The notes under the pieces: model-generated
Seen by the model: only the letters and a program-made list of their open reading frames with translations
Told to the model about the DNA's origin: nothing
Database searches by the model: none
Source of the DNA: Pelomonas margarita
GTDB lineage: Bacteria; Pseudomonadota; Gammaproteobacteria; Burkholderiales; Burkholderiaceae_C
NCBI RefSeq assembly: GCF_043555875.1
Contig: NZ_JBIGHW010000001.1
Coordinates: 372,001 to 436,000, forward strand
Length of the DNA stretch: 64,000 bases
Reading direction: 5' to 3'
Part shown: in pieces, positions 18,810-27,841 of the stretch
Numbering within the stretch: the stretch's first letter is position 1
Layout of the letters: every line of letters begins with the position of its first letter
Program-made: the position numbers and the translations under genes

Positions 18810-21077
18810 ATGATCCGTTTTCACTTTCCCATCGTCATCATTGACGAGGACTACCGTTCCGAGAACACCTCGGGCTTGGGCATTCGCGCGCTGGCCGAGG
18901 CCATCCAGAAAGAGGGCATGGAGGTGCTGGGCGTGACGAGCTACGGCGACCTGTCGCAGTTCGCTCAACAGCAGAGCCGCGCGTCGGCCTTCATCCTGTC
19001 CATCGACGACGAGGAGTTCACGCCCGGCCCCGATCTCGATCCGGCCGTGCTGAACCTGCGCAAGTTCATCGGCGAGATCCGCTTCCGCAACCCAGACATC
19101 CCGATCTACGTCTACGGCGAGACGCGCACCAGCCAGCACCTGCCCAACGACGTGCTGCGTGAACTGCACGGCTTCATCCACATGTTCGAGGACACGCCGG
19201 AGTTTGTGGCCCGCCACATCATCCGCGAGGCCAAGAGCTACCTTGACGGCCTAGCGCCGCCGTTCTTCAAGGCGCTGATGGACTACGCGGCCGACGGCTC
19301 GTACTCCTGGCATTGCCCCGGCCACTCTGGTGGCGTGGCCTTCCTGAAGAGCCCGGTGGGCCAGATGTTCCACCAGTTCTTCGGCGAGAACATGCTGCGC
19401 GCCGACGTCTGCAATGCCGTGGAAGAACTCGGTCAGCTGCTGGACCACACCGGCCCTGTTGCCGCGTCCGAGAAGAACGCCGCCCGCATCTTCAATGCGG
19501 ACCACTGCTTCTTCGTCACCAACGGCACGTCCACTTCCAACAAGATGGTGTGGCACCACACGGTGGCGCCGGGCGACGTGGTCGTCATCGACCGCAACTG
19601 CCACAAGAGCAACCTGCACGCGATCATCATGTGCGGCGCCATCCCTGTCTTCCTGACGCCGACGCGTAACCACTACGGCATCATCGGTCCCATCCCTGAG
19701 AGCGAGTTCAGCCCGGAGACCATTCGCGCCAAGATCGCCGCCAACCCTCTGCTGGCGCACATCGACCCAGCCACGGTGAAGCCCTCCATCGTCACGCTGA
19801 CCCAGAGCACCTACGACGGCGTGCTCTACAACACCGAGACCATCAAGAAGAAGCTCGACGGCTACATCCCGACGCTGCACTTCGACGAGGCTTGGCTGCC
19901 GCATGCGGCCTTCCATGACTTCTATGGCCAGTTCCACGCGATGGGCAAGAACCGCCTGCGCCCCAAGGAGGCCATGGTGTATGCGACGCAGTCCACGCAC
20001 AAGTTGCTGGCCGGCATCTCGCAGGCCTCGCAGGTGCTCGTGCAGGACTCGCAGTCGGTAAAGCTGGACAAGCACCTCTTCAACGAGGCCTACCTGATGC
20101 ACACCAGCACCAGCCCGCAGTACTCGATCATCGCGAGCTGCGACGTGGCCGCTGCGATGATGGAGCCGCCCGGCGGCACCGCGCTGGTGGAAGAGAGCAT
20201 CAAGGAGTCGCTGGACTTCCGTCGTGCGATGCGCAAGGTCGAGGGCGACTACGGCGACGACTGGTGGTTCAAGGTCTGGGGGCCAGACTACCTGCGCTCG
20301 GAAGAGGGTAGCGAGCCGGTGTCGGCCGACTGGATGCTGCATGCCGATGAGGACTGGCATGGCTTCGGAGGCCTGGCCGAAGGCTTCAACATGCTGGACC
20401 CGATCAAGTCCACCATCATCACGCCCGGGCTGGACATGGAAGGGCGCTTTGCCGCCACCGGCATCCCGGCGTCGGTCGTGACGAAGTTCCTCGTCGAGCA
20501 CGGTGTTGTTGTCGAGAAGACGGGTCTCTACTCGTTCTTCATCATGTTCACCATCGGCATCACCAAGGGCCGTTGGAACACGCTGCTGACGGCGCTGCAG
20601 CAGTTCAAGGACGACTACGACAAGAACGCGCCGCTGTGGCGCATCCTGCCGGAGTTCTGCGCGAAGTTCCCGAAGTACGAGCGCATGGGCCTGCGCGATC
20701 TCTGCCAGAGCATCCACCAAGCCTATGCTGAGGGTGACATCGCGCGGCTGACGACGGACATGTACTTGTCCAACCTGCAGCCGGCCATGACGCCGACTGA
20801 CGCCTATGCCCACATCGCGCAGCGCAAGACCGAGCGGGTGGCCATCGACGATCTGGAAGGCCGCATCACGACATCGTTGCTCACGCCTTACCCGCCCGGC
20901 ATTCCGCTGCTGATCCCGGGCGAGCGCTTCAACAAGAAGATCGTCGATTACCTGAAGTTCACGCGCAGCTTCAACGCCAGGTTCCCGGGCTTCGCGACCG
21001 ATGTGCACGGCCTGGTCCACGAAGTGGATGAGGACACCGGGCGCGGGCGCTACTACGTGGACTGCGTCAAGCAGTGA
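18810..21077 (+). CDS. Arg/Lys/Orn decarboxylase, PLP fold type I
   Basis: A 755-residue member of the prokaryotic ornithine/lysine/arginine decarboxylase family: N-terminal response-regulator-like wing domain (about 1-125, beginning IVIIDEDYRSENTSG), PLP-binding core and C-terminal domain. The PLP lysine is Lys398 in STHKLLAGISQ. HFDEAW, which holds the PLP pyridine aspartate, is upstream of it. Which basic amino acid is used cannot be read reliably. ATG at 18810 was chosen because GGAG lies seven bases upstream and the family N-terminus follows; an upstream ATG at 18693 adds 39 unrelated residues. Products would be cadaverine, agmatine or putrescine, relevant to polyamine supply or acid tolerance. 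Confidence 0.93.
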   Translation: MIRFHFPIVIIDEDYRSENTSGLGIRALAEAIQKEGMEVLGVTSYGDLSQFAQQQSRASAFILSIDDEEFTPGPDLDPAVLNLRKFIGEIRFRNPDIPIYVYGETRTSQHLPNDVLRELHGFIHMFEDTPEFVARHIIREAKSYLDGLAPPFFKALMDYAADGSYSWHCPGHSGGVAFLKSPVGQMFHQFFGENMLRADVCNAVEELGQLLDHTGPVAASEKNAARIFNADHCFFVTNGTSTSNKMVWHHTVAPGDVVVIDRNCHKSNLHAIIMCGAIPVFLTPTRNHYGIIGPIPESEFSPETIRAKIAANPLLAHIDPATVKPSIVTLTQSTYDGVLYNTETIKKKLDGYIPTLHFDEAWLPHAAFHDFYGQFHAMGKNRLRPKEAMVYATQSTHKLLAGISQASQVLVQDSQSVKLDKHLFNEAYLMHTSTSPQYSIIASCDVAAAMMEPPGGTALVEESIKESLDFRRAMRKVEGDYGDDWWFKVWGPDYLRSEEGSEPVSADWMLHADEDWHGFGGLAEGFNMLDPIKSTIITPGLDMEGRFAATGIPASVVTKFLVEHGVVVEKTGLYSFFIMFTIGITKGRWNTLLTALQQFKDDYDKNAPLWRILPEFCAKFPKYERMGLRDLCQSIHQAYAEGDIARLTTDMYLSNLQPAMTPTDAYAHIAQRKTERVAIDDLEGRITTSLLTPYPPGIPLLIPGERFNKKIVDYLKFTRSFNARFPGFATDVHGLVHEVDEDTGRGRYYVDCVKQ

Positions 21078-21088
21078 GTCGGCAACTG

Positions 21089-21158
21089 CCGAGGTGATGA
21101 AACCGAGGTGATGAAACCGAGGTGACGAAACCGAGGTGACGAAACCGAGGTGACGAAA
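21089..21158 (+). repeat. Five tandem 14-base repeats
   Basis: Five consecutive copies of CCGAGGTGAYGAAA (the first two with T, the last three with C at Y). They begin 11 bases after the decarboxylase stop codon and run directly into the terminator stem. The units are identical apart from that one position, so expansion is recent. Confidence 0.95.
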
Positions 21159-21186
21159 AAAGGGCCCATCGTTGGGCCCTTTTTTT
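21156..21186. terminator. Bidirectional terminator between the decarboxylase and fabI
   Basis: AAAAAAGGGCCC and GGGCCCTTTTTTT flank ATCGTT, giving a stem with A/T tails on both sides. It can end both the plus-strand decarboxylase transcript and the converging fabI transcript, whose stop is 20 bases away. Confidence 0.93.
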
Positions 21187-21205
21187 GCCGATGGTGCGGC
21201 GCGAC

Positions 21206-21988
21206 TTACTCGTCGCTGGTCAGTGCCACGTGGCTGAAGCCCCCGTCCACATACATGATCTCGGCGCTGACGCCGGCTGCGAGATCTGACAGCAGGAAGG
21301 CGGCGGCATTGCCGACGTCGTCGATGGTCACGTTGCGGCGGATGGGTGCGGAGGCAGCGAACTGATTCAGCAGCTTGCCGAAGTCCTTGATGCCCGAGGC
21401 GGCGAGTGTCTTGATCGGGCCGGCCGAGATGCCGTTCACGCGCACGCCCTTGGCGCCCAGGTCATGGGCCAGGTAGCGCACGCTGGCTTCCAGCGCAGCC
21501 TTGGCAAGGCCCATCGTGTTGTAGTTGGGTACATAGCGCTCGGCGCCGAGGTAGCTCAGCGTCAGCAGCGCAGCGCCGGGGCGCAGGCGCGGTGCCGCCA
21601 GCTTGGCCATGGCGGGGAAGCTGTAGGCCGAGATGTCATGGGCGATGCGGAAGTTTTCCCGCGTCATGCCGTCCAGGAAATTGCCCGCAATCGCGTCGCG
21701 GGGCGCAAAACCGATGGAGTGGACGAAGCCGTCGAACTCCGGCCAGACTTCGCCCAGTTGGGAGAACAGCGCCTCCATCTGCTCGTCGCTGGTCACGTCG
21801 CAGTCGTAGACCAGCGTGGAGCCGAACTCGGCGGCGAATTCCGTGATGCGCTCCTTGAAGCGCTCGCCCTGGTAGCTGAACGCCAGCTCGGCGCCTTCGC
21901 GGTGGCAGGCGCGCGCAATGCCGTAGGCGATGGAACGATTGGACAGCACGCCCGTGATCAGCAGCCGCTTGCCGGCGAGAAAGCCCAT
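21206..21988 (-). CDS. fabI: Enoyl-[acyl-carrier-protein] reductase (NADH)
   Basis: Final reductive step of each fatty acid elongation cycle. It is a 260-aa short-chain dehydrogenase-like fold with N-terminal dinucleotide-binding GKRLLITGVLSNRSIAYGIA, a FabI hallmark. The catalytic pair sits in YNTMGLAK (Tyr-X6-Lys). AGGAG lies six bases before the chosen ATG; a longer open frame upstream starts at a TTG inside the rimP promoter region and is not needed. It is divergent from rimP and convergent with the decarboxylase. Confidence 0.97.
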   Translation of the reverse strand: MGFLAGKRLLITGVLSNRSIAYGIARACHREGAELAFSYQGERFKERITEFAAEFGSTLVYDCDVTSDEQMEALFSQLGEVWPEFDGFVHSIGFAPRDAIAGNFLDGMTRENFRIAHDISAYSFPAMAKLAAPRLRPGAALLTLSYLGAERYVPNYNTMGLAKAALEASVRYLAHDLGAKGVRVNGISAGPIKTLAASGIKDFGKLLNQFAASAPIRRNVTIDDVGNAAAFLLSDLAAGVSAEIMYVDGGFSHVALTSDE

Positions 21989-22047
21989 TCTGGTCTCCTG
22001 TGAGGTCTCAAACAGCCTGCGATTCTGGCATGTGCTGAAGCGGCGGC

Positions 22048-22076
22048 TTGCCGGCATGGAGCTTGCACAGTACAAT
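22048..22076 (+). promoter_or_regulatory. Promoter of the rimP-nusA-infB operon
   Basis: TTGCCG (22048-22053), a 17-base spacer and TACAAT (22071-22076) form a strong sigma-70 promoter. Transcription would begin near 22083, giving a leader of about 135 bases before rimP. Confidence 0.75.
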
Positions 22077-22123
22077 CCGAGCTTCACTGGAAATGACAAA
22101 CCGCCCCGGACGATATCCCCCGA

Positions 22124-22173
22124 GGCTGGATCTGGTGAAAGAGGTGGGCGGATTCATCCAGCCCATTTTTTTT
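22124..22173 (+). promoter_or_regulatory. Attenuator-like leader of the rimP-nusA-infB operon
   Basis: TGGGCGGAT (22145-22153) pairs with ATCC-A-GCCCA (22156-22165, one bulged A), directly followed by eight T residues (22166-22173): an intrinsic terminator 45 bases before rimP. GGCTGGAT (22124-22131) is perfectly complementary to ATCCAGCC (22156-22163), so it can form an alternative stem that destroys the terminator. Such mutually exclusive pairing is typical of transcription attenuation. Confidence 0.65.
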
Positions 22174-22217
22174 GCTTTTCGTTTTTCTTCGCTTCGGATC
22201 AGGACTTCATTTCACGC

Positions 22218-22853
22218 ATGAGTTGGCAAACCGCTGTTGAGACCACCGTCGCCGGCCTCGGCTACGAACTCGTGGACTGCGAACGCAGTGCCGGCGGATT
22301 GCTGCGCGTGACGATCGACAGGCTGGCGGCTGAGGCCGAGGCCGGTGAGTTGATCACGGTGGATGACTGCGAAAAGGTGACGCGCCAGCTGCAGTATGTG
22401 CTGGAGGTCGAGGCGTTCGATTACAGCCGGCTCGAGGTGTCCTCGCCAGGGCTGGATCGGCCGCTGCGTAATGCCGGGCATTACGCGCGCTTTGCCGGCC
22501 AAGAAATCGACATCACGCTCAAAGCCCCTTTCCAGGGTCGCAAGAAGTACCGCGGCGTCGTCAGCGCCCAGCCCGGCGCGGAGAACGACCAGGCCTGGCG
22601 TCTGGTGTTCGATGAAGACGGCGCCGAGCACGCGCTCGACTTCACGCTTGACGAGGTGCGCGATGCGCGCCTGGTGCCGATGTTCAGTTTCAAGGGGCGC
22701 GGCGGCGAGCCGGCGCCCGACAGAAAGCCCGGCCAGCGGGGCGTGATCAAGCCGAAGGGGATGCCGAAAAAGGCACCGGCGAAGAAACAAGCGGGCGAGC
22801 CCACCGAGGCGGCGCCCGGCCAAGACAAGGTTGACGGAGGTCTCAAGCAATGA
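22218..22853 (+). CDS. rimP: Ribosome maturation factor RimP
   Basis: Assists 30S subunit maturation. The 211 aa cover the RimP N-terminal domain (LGYELVDCERSAGGLLRVTID) and the SH3-like C-terminal domain (with ISSPGLDRPL-type VSSPGLDRPLRN), plus a Lys/Ala/Pro-rich tail of about 40 residues. A longer open frame upstream runs through the leader hairpin and is rejected. The stop overlaps the nusA start (ATGA). It sits first in rimP-nusA-infB-rbfA-truB. Confidence 0.96.
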   Translation: MSWQTAVETTVAGLGYELVDCERSAGGLLRVTIDRLAAEAEAGELITVDDCEKVTRQLQYVLEVEAFDYSRLEVSSPGLDRPLRNAGHYARFAGQEIDITLKAPFQGRKKYRGVVSAQPGAENDQAWRLVFDEDGAEHALDFTLDEVRDARLVPMFSFKGRGGEPAPDRKPGQRGVIKPKGMPKKAPAKKQAGEPTEAAPGQDKVDGGLKQ

Positions 22854-24328
22854 ACCGCGAAATGTTGATGCTGGTGGATGCGATCTCGCGCGAGAAGAGC
22901 GTGGAGCGTGATGTCGTGTTCGGTGCGGTGGAAGCCGCGCTGGCTTCTGCTACCAAGAAGTTTTACGGCGCTGAGGCCGACATCCGCGTCAGTGTTGACC
23001 GTGAATCGGGCGAGTACGAGACCTTCCGTCGCTGGCATGTCGTGCCGAACGAAGCCGGCCTGCAGAACGCCGACGCCGAGATCCTGCTGTTTGAAGCCCA
23101 GGACCAGATCGCGGACATCGAGGTGGATGACCACATCGAGGAGCCCGTCGAGTCCGTGCCCATCGGCCGTATCGGGGCGCAGGCCGCCAAGCAGGTGATC
23201 CTGCAGAAGATCCGCGACGCCGAGCGCGAGCAGCTGCTGAACGACTTCATGTCGCGCGGCGAGAAGATCTTCGTCGGCACCGTCAAGCGCCTGGACAAGG
23301 GCGACATCATTGTTGAGTCCGGCCGTGTTGAAGGTCGCCTCAAGCGCAGCGAGATGATCTCGAAAGAGAACCTGCGCACCGGTGACCGCGTGCGCGCCGT
23401 CATCCTGGGCGTGGACCCGACGCAGCGCGGCCCGCAGATCATGCTGTCGCGTTCGGCGCCCGAGTTCATGAAGGAACTCTTCGCGCAGGAAGTGCCGGAA
23501 ATCGAGCAGGGGCTGCTGGAGATCAAGAGCTGCGCCCGCGACAGCGGCAGCCGCGCCAAGATCGCTGTGGTCAGCCATGACCGCCGTGTCGACCCCATCG
23601 GCACCTGCGTCGGCGTGCGCGGTTCGCGCGTCAACGGCGTGACGACCGAGCTGGCCGGCGAGCGCGTGGACATCGTGCTGTGGAGCGAGGACCCGGCGCA
23701 GTTCGTCATTGGCGCCCTGGCCCCGGCCAACGTGCAGTCCATCGTGGTCGATGAAGAACGTCACGCCATGGACGTGGTGGTTGACGAGGAGAACCTCGCG
23801 ATCGCCATCGGCCGCGGCGGCCAGAACGTTCGCCTGGCATCGGAGCTGACGGGCTGGCGCATCAACATCATGTCTGCCGAGGAATCCGCCGCCAAGCAGG
23901 AGCAGGAGACCGAAAGCATCCGTGCGCTGTTCGTCGAGAAGCTCGACGTGGACGCGGAAGTCGCCGACATCCTGATCGCCGAAGGCTTCACCAGCCTGGA
24001 AGAAGTGGCCTACGTGCCCATGCAGGAAATGCTGGAGATCGAGGCCTTCGACGAAGACACCGTCACCGAGCTGCGCACCCGTGCCAAGGACGCGCTGTTG
24101 ACGATGGAAATCGCCAAGGAAGAAAAGGTCGAGGAAGTCTCCCAGGACCTGCGCGACCTGGAAGGCGTGTCGCCCGAACTGCTGGCCAAGCTGGTGGCTG
24201 GCGGCATCAACACCCGCGACGACCTGGCCGATCTGGCCGTGGACGAGTTGGTCGACCTGTCCGGCATGGACGAGGCAGCTGCGCGCGCGCTGATCATGAA
24301 GGCCCGTGAACACTGGTTCAACGCCTGA
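22850..24328 (+). CDS. nusA: Transcription termination/antitermination factor NusA
   Basis: RNA polymerase-binding elongation factor acting in pausing, termination and antitermination (492 aa). The order is an N-terminal RNAP-binding domain, S1 domain (about 134-200, GTVKRLDKGDIIVESG), two KH domains (including AIGRGGQNVRLA), and C-terminal helix-hairpin-helix repeats (about 360-490) ending in SGMDEAAARALIMKARE. It overlaps rimP by four bases. NusA is known to autoregulate this operon in enterobacteria, relevant to the terminator in the leader. Confidence 0.98.
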   Translation: MNREMLMLVDAISREKSVERDVVFGAVEAALASATKKFYGAEADIRVSVDRESGEYETFRRWHVVPNEAGLQNADAEILLFEAQDQIADIEVDDHIEEPVESVPIGRIGAQAAKQVILQKIRDAEREQLLNDFMSRGEKIFVGTVKRLDKGDIIVESGRVEGRLKRSEMISKENLRTGDRVRAVILGVDPTQRGPQIMLSRSAPEFMKELFAQEVPEIEQGLLEIKSCARDSGSRAKIAVVSHDRRVDPIGTCVGVRGSRVNGVTTELAGERVDIVLWSEDPAQFVIGALAPANVQSIVVDEERHAMDVVVDEENLAIAIGRGGQNVRLASELTGWRINIMSAEESAAKQEQETESIRALFVEKLDVDAEVADILIAEGFTSLEEVAYVPMQEMLEIEAFDEDTVTELRTRAKDALLTMEIAKEEKVEEVSQDLRDLEGVSPELLAKLVAGGINTRDDLADLAVDELVDLSGMDEAAARALIMKAREHWFNA

Positions 24329-24375
24329 TCAACGACCTACCGCGCCGCACCGAAAGTAATTTGAAGGATCCCCAC

Positions 24376-27300
24376 ATGGCCGTGACTACCGTCGCCCAAT
24401 TCGCTGCCGAGCTGAGCAAGCCGGCGAGCACGCTGCTGGAGCAGCTGCAAGCCGCGGGCGTCAAGAAGTCTTCCGTCGACGATTCGCTGAGCGAGTCCGA
24501 CAAGGAACGCCTGCTCGACCACCTGCGCAACGCCCACGGCACCGGAGGTGCCGAGCGCAAGAAGATCACGCTGGTCAAGAAGTCGACCACCGAGATCAAG
24601 CAGGCCGATGCCTCCGGCAAGGCCCGCACCATCCAGGTCCAGGTCAAGAAGACGCGCACCTTCGTCAAGCGTGACGACGAGGCCACGGCAGGGCCCGACG
24701 ATGCCGAGCTGCTGCGCCGCGAGGAAGAGGCTCACGCTCAAGCTGCTGCGCTGCGTGCGCAGGAGGAAGAGCTGGCGGCCAAGGTGAAGGCCCGCGAGGA
24801 AGCCGAGCGTGCTGCTCGTGAAGCGGCCGAAGCCCGCCGTGCTGCCGAGCAGGCTGCAGCCGAGGCTGCTGCTGCAAAGGCGGCCGAGGAAGCTGCAGCG
24901 GCCGCTGCTGCAGCCGCAGCTGCGGCAGCCGCCAAGCCGGTCGGCAAGTCCGCTGACGAGCAGGCCGAGGCCCGCCAGCGCAGCGCCGCTGCTGCGGCTG
25001 CGGAAGCTGCTGCCATCAACCGCGCGGCGGCCGCCAAGCGCGCGCCCAAGGCCGCGCCGGCACCGGAGCCCGTCGTGGCTGCTGCGCCGCCGGCGCCCGA
25101 AGCCGCTGCGGCACCGGTGGCAGCACCAGCCCCGGCTCCGGAGGTTGTCAAGCCTGCGCTGCGCGTGGTGAAGGCCGTCGATGCGGCAGCTGAAGAGAAG
25201 CAGAAGCAGGACGACCTCGCCCGCCGCCGCAAGGCCGCCGAGGACGAGGCCGCCAAGATCCGCGCGATGATGAATGCGCCCAAGAAGGTGCTCATCGCGA
25301 AGAAGCCCGAAGAGCCCAAGCCCGCCGAAGGCGCTGGCATCAAGGGCACCATCCACAAGAAGGCGGGCGCTCCGGCGCCGGCCGCTGCCGCGCCGAGCGC
25401 TGGCGCCGGCAAGCCGGGCGACAAGAAGTCGGTCAAGTCCGAGAAGCTGTCGTCCAGCTGGGCGGACGACGCCGCCAAGAAGCGCGGCCTCAAGACCATC
25501 GGTTCCGGCCCTGCCGGCGCCGGCCGCCCGGGCGGCGGTGGCAACTGGCGCGCGCCTGCCCGTGGTGGCCGTGGTGGCCGCAGTGGCCGCGACGACGGTG
25601 GCTCCAACTTCACGCCGCCGGTCGAGCAGCAGACCATCGAGGTCCACGTGCCCGAGACCATCTCGGTCGCCGACCTGGCGCACAAGATGTCGGTCAAGGC
25701 TGCCGAGGTCATCAAGCAGCTGATGAAGCTGGGTCAGATGGTCACCATCAACCAGCAGCTGGACCAGGAAACGGCCATGATCCTCGTCGAGGAAATGGGC
25801 CACAAGGCGATGGCCGCCAAACTGGACGATCCGGACGCCTTCCTCGAAGAAGAGGGTACCGCCGCCGAGCAGCAGCACGAGTCGCTGCCGCGCGCGCCGG
25901 TCGTCACCGTCATGGGTCACGTCGACCACGGCAAGACCTCGCTGCTGGACTACATCCGCCGCAGTCGTGTGGCCGCAGGCGAAGCCGGCGGCATCACGCA
26001 GCACATCGGCGCGTACCACGTGGAAACCCCGCGCGGCATGATCACGTTCCTGGACACCCCGGGTCACGCGGCCTTCACGGCCATGCGGGCTCGCGGCGCC
26101 AAGGCGACGGACATCGTCATCCTTGTTTGCGCGGCCGATGACGGCGTCATGCCGCAGACCAAGGAAGCCATCCACCACGCGAAGGCCGCTGGCGTGCCCA
26201 TCGTGGTGGCGATGACCAAGATCGACAAGCCGGATGCCAACGCCGAGCGCGTGAAGAGCGAGCTGGTGGCCGAGCAGGTCGTGCCGGAAGAGTTCGGTGG
26301 TGATTCGCCGTTCGTGGGCGTGTCGTCCAAGACCGGCCAGGGCATCGACGACCTGCTGGAGCAGGTGCTGCTGCAGGCCGAAGTGCTGGAACTCAAGTCG
26401 CCGGTGGAATCTATGGCCAAGGGCCTGGTCATCGAAGCCAAGCTGGACAAGGGCCGCGGCCCGGTCGCGACCGTGCTGGTGCAGAGCGGCACGCTCAAGC
26501 GCGGCGACGTCGTGCTGGCCGGTTCCACCTATGGCCGCGTGCGCGCCATGCTGGACGAGGACGGCAAGGCCACTACCGAGGCTGGCCCGTCAATCCCGGT
26601 GGAAATCCAGGGCCTGACGGAAGTGCCGCAGGCCGGCGACGAGTTCATGGTGCTGTCCGACGAGCGCCGCGCCCGCGAGGTCGCGACCTTCCGTCAGGGC
26701 AAGTACCGCGACGTCAAGCTGGCCAAGCAACAGGCTGCCAAGCTCGAGAACATGTTCAACGAGATGGGCGAGGGCCAGGCCCAGGTGCTGCCGCTCATCG
26801 TCAAGGCCGACGTGCAGGGTTCGCAGGAAGCGCTGGCCGCCTCGCTGCTCAAGCTCAGCAACGCCGAGGTCAAGGTGCAGATCGTCCACGCGGCGGTCGG
26901 CGGCATCAGCGAGTCCGACGTCAACCTGGCCATCGCGTCCAAGGCGGTCATCATCGGCTTCAACGTGCGTGCCGATGCCGGTGCGCGCAAGCTGGCCGAA
27001 GGCAACGCCGTGGACCTGCGCTACTACAGCATCATCTACGACGCCGTGGACGATGTGACGAAGGCGATGTCCGGCATGCTGGCGCCCGAGCAGCGCGAGG
27101 AAGCGCTGGGCACGGCCGAGATTCGCGTCGTGTTCGTGGCCTCCAAGATCGGCACGGTGGCCGGCTCCATGGTCACCAGCGGCCTGGTGCGTCGCAACGC
27201 GCGCTTCCGCCTGCTGCGGGACAACACGGTCATCTACACCGGTGAGGTCGAGTCGGTTCGCCGCGAGAAGGACGACGTACGCGAGGTCAAGGAAGGCTTC

Positions 27301-27393
27301 GAGTGCGGTATCAAGCTCAAGAACTACAACGACATCAAGGAAGGTGATCAGCTGGAGTTCTTCGAGATCAAGGAAGTGGCCCGCACCCTCTGA
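24376..27393 (+). CDS. infB: Translation initiation factor IF-2
   Basis: GTPase that brings initiator tRNA to the 30S subunit (1005 aa, long form). The N-terminal IF2_N region begins VTTVAQFAAELSKPASTLLEQL, followed by a long Ala/Lys/Glu/Pro-rich linker to about residue 420, a second IF2_N domain, the G domain with P-loop GHVDHGKT at about 514, and domains II-IV. ATG at 24376 follows AAGGA by seven bases; a TTG 15 bases upstream is less likely. Internal starts producing shorter isoforms, known in E. coli, are possible but not marked. Confidence 0.97.
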   Translation: MAVTTVAQFAAELSKPASTLLEQLQAAGVKKSSVDDSLSESDKERLLDHLRNAHGTGGAERKKITLVKKSTTEIKQADASGKARTIQVQVKKTRTFVKRDDEATAGPDDAELLRREEEAHAQAAALRAQEEELAAKVKAREEAERAAREAAEARRAAEQAAAEAAAAKAAEEAAAAAAAAAAAAAAKPVGKSADEQAEARQRSAAAAAAEAAAINRAAAAKRAPKAAPAPEPVVAAAPPAPEAAAAPVAAPAPAPEVVKPALRVVKAVDAAAEEKQKQDDLARRRKAAEDEAAKIRAMMNAPKKVLIAKKPEEPKPAEGAGIKGTIHKKAGAPAPAAAAPSAGAGKPGDKKSVKSEKLSSSWADDAAKKRGLKTIGSGPAGAGRPGGGGNWRAPARGGRGGRSGRDDGGSNFTPPVEQQTIEVHVPETISVADLAHKMSVKAAEVIKQLMKLGQMVTINQQLDQETAMILVEEMGHKAMAAKLDDPDAFLEEEGTAAEQQHESLPRAPVVTVMGHVDHGKTSLLDYIRRSRVAAGEAGGITQHIGAYHVETPRGMITFLDTPGHAAFTAMRARGAKATDIVILVCAADDGVMPQTKEAIHHAKAAGVPIVVAMTKIDKPDANAERVKSELVAEQVVPEEFGGDSPFVGVSSKTGQGIDDLLEQVLLQAEVLELKSPVESMAKGLVIEAKLDKGRGPVATVLVQSGTLKRGDVVLAGSTYGRVRAMLDEDGKATTEAGPSIPVEIQGLTEVPQAGDEFMVLSDERRAREVATFRQGKYRDVKLAKQQAAKLENMFNEMGEGQAQVLPLIVKADVQGSQEALAASLLKLSNAEVKVQIVHAAVGGISESDVNLAIASKAVIIGFNVRADAGARKLAEGNAVDLRYYSIIYDAVDDVTKAMSGMLAPEQREEALGTAEIRVVFVASKIGTVAGSMVTSGLVRRNARFRLLRDNTVIYTGEVESVRREKDDVREVKEGFECGIKLKNYNDIKEGDQLEFFEIKEVARTL

Positions 27394-27410
27394 TCCTCCG
27401 TACCGAGGGT

Positions 27411-27436
27411 GAACCCCGCCCCTCGGGGCGGGGTTC
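27411..27436 (+). promoter_or_regulatory. Perfect 12-base palindromic hairpin between infB and rbfA
   Basis: GAACCCCGCCCC and GGGGCGGGGTTC are exact complements around two bases (effective loop four or more). A weak T tail follows (GTTCTTT). It probably acts as a partial terminator or an RNA processing/stability signal inside the operon. Confidence 0.7.
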
Positions 27437-27457
27437 GTTCTTTCAGGAGACCGCACC

Positions 27458-27841
27458 ATGAGACACAAACGCGCCATCCCCAACCGCAGCTTCCGCGTCG
27501 CCGACCAGATCCAGCGCGATCTGGCCGAGCTCATCCGCGAGCTGAAGGACCCGCGCATCGGCATGGCGACCATCAGCGCCGTCGAGGTGACGCCCGACTA
27601 CGCCCACGCCAAGGTGTTCTTCTCGGTGCTGATCGGCGAGCCGAAGGAGACGCAGGAGGCGTTGAACGAGGCCGCCGGCTTCCTGCGCAACGGCCTGTTC
27701 AAGCGCCTGCAGATCCACACCGTGCCGACGCTGCACTTCCAGTTCGACCGCACCACCGAGCGTGCGGCCGAGATGAGTGCGCTGATCAGCAAGGCCAACG
27801 CGACGCGCGCGGCCGACAACGGCGAGGAAACGAATGACTGA
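27458..27841 (+). CDS. rbfA: 30S ribosome-binding factor A
   Basis: A single KH-type domain protein (127 aa) needed for 16S rRNA 5'-end maturation and cold adaptation. The family pattern RVADQIQRDLAELIRELKDPR and the Lys-Val-Phe-Phe-Ser strand (AKVFFSVL) are visible. AGGAGA precedes the ATG. The stop overlaps the truB start by eight bases. Confidence 0.96.
   Translation: MRHKRAIPNRSFRVADQIQRDLAELIRELKDPRIGMATISAVEVTPDYAHAKVFFSVLIGEPKETQEALNEAAGFLRNGLFKRLQIHTVPTLHFQFDRTTERAAEMSALISKANATRAADNGEETND

Noticed and set aside
21930..22217. An upstream extension of rimP
   Set aside because: It would run through the promoter and leader terminator; the RimP domain begins at the ATG at 22218.
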